In this document: in pieces, positions 60,512 to 64,000 of the stretch
Numbering within the stretch: the first letter of the stretch is position 1
Layout of the letters: every line of letters starts with the position of its first letter
DNA from: a virus
Direction: 5' to 3' (one strand)
DNA: 64,000 nucleotides
Virus record (IMG/VR): IMGVR_UViG_3300009008_000034
Span: 1 to 64,000 of that record
The notes under the pieces: generated by a model
What the model saw: the letters and a program-made list of their open reading frames with translations, nothing else
Databases searched by the model: none
What the model was told of the DNA's origin: nothing
Translations under genes and position numbers: made by a program

Positions 60512-63500
60512 CTATTTAGCATTTGGATGCAGTTTTGCTGCAGAAGCCCCGACATGACCTCTCACCAATGTCCACTCATTCCAATATGGCTTTGCCATCC
60601 TAGGACTAGCTAATCCTTTTTGAACTGCCTGTGCGGGAGGATACATCAGTGTATATGGAACTTTGCTATTCTCCACCTTTCTTTGGCCACAACAATTCAT
60701 TGAGTTTGCCTTTCCTTTTTTATTCCAACATTTTCTGGATCCTTTCTTCGGGCACTTATAACCAAACATCGCTATAGCTCGATCTCTTTTGATGGAATTA
60801 TATTTCCAGCCGCCGCGTGGGCTCTTGGGCCTGTTAGCATTCCCAGCCCTCACCCAGCCTTTCCACCTGCCGAAGTAATTTGCCATAAATGCTCGTGGGT
60901 GACAACCGCACCTAATTCTAACACATGGTTGTCGTTTTTTACTGCCGCAATTACCCATCGCGTAATTAAGATCTGGAAAACCAATCCAACAGCCATCGGG
61001 AACTAGGTTACCGGCAGCGTCTTTTACATGGAGTAGAAATGCTGCGCATTTGCAGTCGCGGGCCTTAATTCTTCTTCTTGTGTATTTCTTGCCATTTTTT
61101 CTATAGTGTTTGGGCCATTTGCCGCCATATTTGGCGCAGCGTTTACACTTCCCGCCCTTGCTGCCCCATTTGCCGCCTCCTACATAGAGCCCTTTTTTCA
61201 TGTTGGCGGCGTGGCCTAGGTTCTGTGCGTAATTTAGTTTGTGCCTATATCGACAAAGCACGTTTCTGCAGCCTCCTCCGCCTTGCTGGTGGAACAGATA
61301 CATGATCAGTGGAGTGAAGGCGTGACCTTTACCAATAAGGCGCTGAGCCAAGCGAATCTTTTTGCACATTGTATGGGCCGTACGAAAAGCCTGCACATAA
61401 GGATTTAAAGCATGTTTTATATCTCTGATAAATAGAACAGAGTGATGTGGGGAGGATGGTGCCCCTTTATATTTTCTATAGCCCACCCATGATCGATTAT
61501 TAAATTGCCATAAACCACTATAACCACCAGCATTAATACAATTAACTGTTCCATGAGATTCTATATAGGCCATGGTTTTAACATGAGCAACAAACTCTTC
61601 ATATGGATAGGGATAGTGTTTTTCGTAAAATTTGCACGCCTTGGCAATGGCATCTTCGGCGGCAGGGACATACGTTTTCCGTCTTGTTCCCGCGGGATAT
61701 TTAAACCCACTACCTAGATTGCCATAATCAACAAATCCGGTGCTGCCGGGGTGGCACGGATCATCAACTGGTGCAATCGGTGGTGTGGCTGCTTTAATCT
61801 TTTCTTCTATCTCTTTAATCCTTTTTGTCCACTTTTTCTTTGCCGTTGATAAAAGCTTTGCTTTTGCCTTGGCGGCATCCGCTGTCATTGCACCTTCCGA
61901 GTCGGGTGGCCATGGTTTATCCGGTGGCGCCGCGGAAGGTATTCCGGAGGCCTGTGTAGATAAGAAAAGATTAGTTATGGTTTTATCATCTGGAGGGTGT
62001 CCTTTTTTAAGCGGCCAACCATACTTTTTTATCTCTTTGTCAACCATTCCAAGCTGTTCTTGCGCTTGTGCTAAAGTGTCTTCTAGTTTTTTCATAGCCT
62101 TATCGGCTTTTTCTTTTTCTTTTGCGGCTTTCTCGGCAGCGGCTTTGTCTGCCGCGGTCTTTTCCTCCTGCGATAACTTGGCGCCCTTGTTTTTGATCCA
62201 CTCCAAGTGCTTTGGTTGCTTCTCTACCGTTTCAAAAAATAAACGAATTTTTTCTGCTTTTTCGGCTTCCGCTTTCTTCTCTGGTTGTTTTTGGACCAAC
62301 TCTAGAAGCGCAGCTTTGAGTTTTTCATATTTTGCCTTCTGTGCAGCTACATCTTTCACAGACACTCCGGCACCGAAGATATTGGTCATAGCAGCCTTGT
62401 GTACCAAGGCTATTTCATGAACTATGTAATTTGGCCACGCGATTGAATCGTTGGTGGGTTTTTTCTTATCATTTTTTGTAAAATTCATCATTGACTCGGT
62501 TTTTAAAAGTTCCAATGCAGGGGTACCACCCAGCCCAGCGGGTTGCTGCTGGCCCAAAACACCTTTAGGCGGCGTATCAAATATCGAACCATATGTATCT
62601 GTAATTTTCTTATCAAGGAATTCTGTTGACCATATGGCTTCAATCAAGCCACTAACTTTGTTAAATTCTTCTATGTATGTTAGTAGGGCTGCATTAACTT
62701 GCAAATTTGCAGGGTTTTCCACTTTGGGTGGAGGCAACTTTTGTGGCTTGAGGGACTTTACTCCACCTGCTTGCTTTGGCAGTGTTGATGTGCCTTGTTT
62801 TATTTTTCCGAGCATAAGGCGCGCAATGTTGTCGACCAAAATTTTGGCTGCCCACAAAGGGGCATGGGTTCCATCATAGGCAGTCTTGCTGGCAGTTGGA
62901 TATCCCTTCATCAATTCAAACGGCTCAACGTAATAAACATTTTGACTAGCCATAGACACTAGATTTTTTCTAATAGACTTATTTCTGGCGCGGCGGCTGC
63001 CATTTTTATACCACGGTGATTTTGGATTAATTAAGACGCTCATTTTGTCCCAGCCGGCGTCCGGGTTCTTCTTTAGATATCTTAAAATTCTTTTGGATCT
63101 GCTCGGATAAGATCTTGCATATCCGCCCTTCCATAAGCCAACTCTAACACACGGCGGACAGCCAGAAAAGATTATTGTGGCTGATGGGCATAATCTTTTT
63201 ATTTTGGTGCATAAAAGAGCAGCGTGTTTGCCGGCCAAGGACGCTTTTGGGCCGTTGCCGCCAAGGGTTATCATAACAAGGCCAACATTTCTAGTCAAGT
63301 GTTTTTTGATCATTGTCCAGCCATGACCTTTTGCGAAGAATGTAATGTCCTTGCCGCCCCAACATGTTACACCGCGTTGAATTTGTTCTTGCAGCGATTG
63401 CTTCGCTGCTTCCGCTTTCCCAACCTTTTTCTTTAATTTTTTGTAAGTCTGCCTATATCTAGAGCCTTTTCTTACTACATTGGTATACCCCAAGTCTTTC

Positions 63501-64000
63501 GCGAACTTTTTAAAATAGGCACCTATGGCCCCTTTAGCTTGGCTGTCACCCATTATAATGGCCTTTGCGTGGGTGCCTCTTGGTTGCAGCGAAACGCCGA
63601 CGTGAGTTGGGTTGGCATTAACGCCGGCCAGTGCGTTGCTGCTATTATTGTTTTTCTTAAGTGTTCCGTCGACACAATCACCATTATCAAAATTGTTGCC
63701 GGCTCCGCCCGGGCCGCCGGGTCCGCCTTGAGTATGCACGGCAGGCTCTGTACTGTTAACCATGCTCACGTATATTGGGCCGCTCCAGTTGTGCTTGTCT
63801 GTATAGTCAACCCATACCAAGTCCCCGGGCTTTGGTTCCTCTAGGGTGTCCGTTTGTGCAATAAAAGTATCGTGCATATCAATTATTGGTTGGTGGGGTC
63901 CGGGAGTATGGCTCCCGTCGTCCAGTGCCGATGGTTCAGATATGTGCGAATGCAATTCTGGTATTCTTACTTTGATTTCAACAAAGACCGGATTATCTGA
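60512..64000 (-). CDS. Baseplate hub enzyme: SGNH hydrolase plus SLT-type lytic transglycosylase (5' end outside window)
   Basis: 1162 residues are visible; the frame is open to position 64000, so the true start lies beyond the window. A possible internal TTG start at 63955 is not needed. Counted from the edge: about residues 55-80 look like an OB-fold strand pair (PKPGDLVWVDYTDKHNWSGP); 145-400 form an SGNH/GDSL-type hydrolase with Ser153 (IIMGDSQAKG), Asn249 (LGGNGPK) and Asp376/His379 (YDGTHAP). A lysine/alanine/glutamate coiled coil spans about 600-680. A transglycosylase domain follows with Glu814 (TMAYIESHGTVN), GYSGLWQFN and YLFHQQGGGG. The last 240 residues are basic with about 15 cysteines. 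T4 gp5 likewise joins an OB fold and a lysozyme at the tail tip. The protein probably opens the cell wall during infection. Confidence 0.85.
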   Translation of the reverse strand, partial: SDNPVFVEIKVRIPELHSHISEPSALDDGSHTPGPHQPIIDMHDTFIAQTDTLEEPKPGDLVWVDYTDKHNWSGPIYVSMVNSTEPAVHTQGGPGGPGGAGNNFDNGDCVDGTLKKNNNSSNALAGVNANPTHVGVSLQPRGTHAKAIIMGDSQAKGAIGAYFKKFAKDLGYTNVVRKGSRYRQTYKKLKKKVGKAEAAKQSLQEQIQRGVTCWGGKDITFFAKGHGWTMIKKHLTRNVGLVMITLGGNGPKASLAGKHAALLCTKIKRLCPSATIIFSGCPPCVRVGLWKGGYARSYPSRSKRILRYLKKNPDAGWDKMSVLINPKSPWYKNGSRRARNKSIRKNLVSMASQNVYYVEPFELMKGYPTASKTAYDGTHAPLWAAKILVDNIARLMLGKIKQGTSTLPKQAGGVKSLKPQKLPPPKVENPANLQVNAALLTYIEEFNKVSGLIEAIWSTEFLDKKITDTYGSIFDTPPKGVLGQQQPAGLGGTPALELLKTESMMNFTKNDKKKPTNDSIAWPNYIVHEIALVHKAAMTNIFGAGVSVKDVAAQKAKYEKLKAALLELVQKQPEKKAEAEKAEKIRLFFETVEKQPKHLEWIKNKGAKLSQEEKTAADKAAAEKAAKEKEKADKAMKKLEDTLAQAQEQLGMVDKEIKKYGWPLKKGHPPDDKTITNLFLSTQASGIPSAAPPDKPWPPDSEGAMTADAAKAKAKLLSTAKKKWTKRIKEIEEKIKAATPPIAPVDDPCHPGSTGFVDYGNLGSGFKYPAGTRRKTYVPAAEDAIAKACKFYEKHYPYPYEEFVAHVKTMAYIESHGTVNCINAGGYSGLWQFNNRSWVGYRKYKGAPSSPHHSVLFIRDIKHALNPYVQAFRTAHTMCKKIRLAQRLIGKGHAFTPLIMYLFHQQGGGGCRNVLCRYRHKLNYAQNLGHAANMKKGLYVGGGKWGSKGGKCKRCAKYGGKWPKHYRKNGKKYTRRRIKARDCKCAAFLLHVKDAAGNLVPDGCWIGFPDLNYAMGNCGSKKRQPCVRIRCGCHPRAFMANYFGRWKGWVRAGNANRPKSPRGGWKYNSIKRDRAIAMFGYKCPKKGSRKCWNKKGKANSMNCCGQRKVENSKVPYTLMYPPAQAVQKGLASPRMAKPYWNEWTLVRGHVGASAAKLHPNAK

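Noticed and set aside
63953-63955. TTG as the start of the hub enzyme
   Set aside because: The frame stays open and protein-like (VFVEIKVRIPEL) to the window edge, so the gene is cut by the window and this codon is internal.

Overview
This window is part of the genome of a large tailed phage with a contractile tail (T4-like myovirus lineage). Every supported gene lies on the minus strand, so transcription runs from position 64000 down to 1. Genes are tightly packed with start/stop overlaps, most preceded by AGGAG-type ribosome binding sites. The recognisable virion set is T4-type: terminase gp17, portal gp20, prohead protease gp21, acidic scaffold (gp22 position), major capsid gp23, neck gp13, and baseplate gp25 and gp6. 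The DNA is AT-rich. The host cannot be named. Strong Shine-Dalgarno sites, signal peptides, a lipoprotein and spanin-like proteins suggest a Gram-negative bacterium that uses Shine-Dalgarno initiation. The many LamG and peptidase S74 proteins resemble marine myoviruses, but that is inference.

Layout in transcription order. (1) 64000-26930, tail tip, baseplate and fibres: a baseplate hub enzyme combining an SGNH-type hydrolase and a lytic transglycosylase (cut by the window edge), a second hub-associated protein, a 2334-residue protein, gp25, gp6, a 522-residue protein, a 3451-residue gp7/gpI-like protein with LamG domains, then six more structural proteins including two related pairs. (2) 26928-21774, DNA metabolism: RuvC-like resolvase, DnaG-type primase, a clear sigma70-type promoter, a small unknown protein, a single-chain SbcD-SbcC (Mre11-Rad50) fusion and a zinc-ribbon protein. 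(3) 21729-18720, lysis: two small holin-like membrane proteins, an M15 peptidase, a GH25 muramidase, a lipoprotein and two membrane-anchored coiled-coil proteins. (4) 18701-10096, packaging and prohead: a mini fibre-like protein, a zinc protein, an unknown protein, terminase, portal, prohead proteins, protease, and a phage-encoded ribosomal protein bS21. (5) 10066-1, fibres, head and neck: two S74 autoprocessing fibre proteins, two small beta-rich structural proteins, scaffold, major capsid protein and neck proteins, with strong terminators after the 857-residue fibre gene and after gp23.

Functionally the segment makes the baseplate, packages DNA into a protease-matured prohead and lyses the cell. 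A recombination/priming cassette with its own host-type promoter sits inside this late region. The most notable items are the Mre11-Rad50 fusion, bS21 in a capsid operon, the multi-enzyme hub protein, a LamG domain apparently inserted into another LamG domain, and a broken small gene just upstream of gp21. Tail sheath and tube genes are not in the window and probably lie beyond position 1. No gene-free stretch exceeds 300 bases; the longest gap is 158 bases (8742-8899). No tRNA, rRNA, CRISPR array or insertion sequence was seen.
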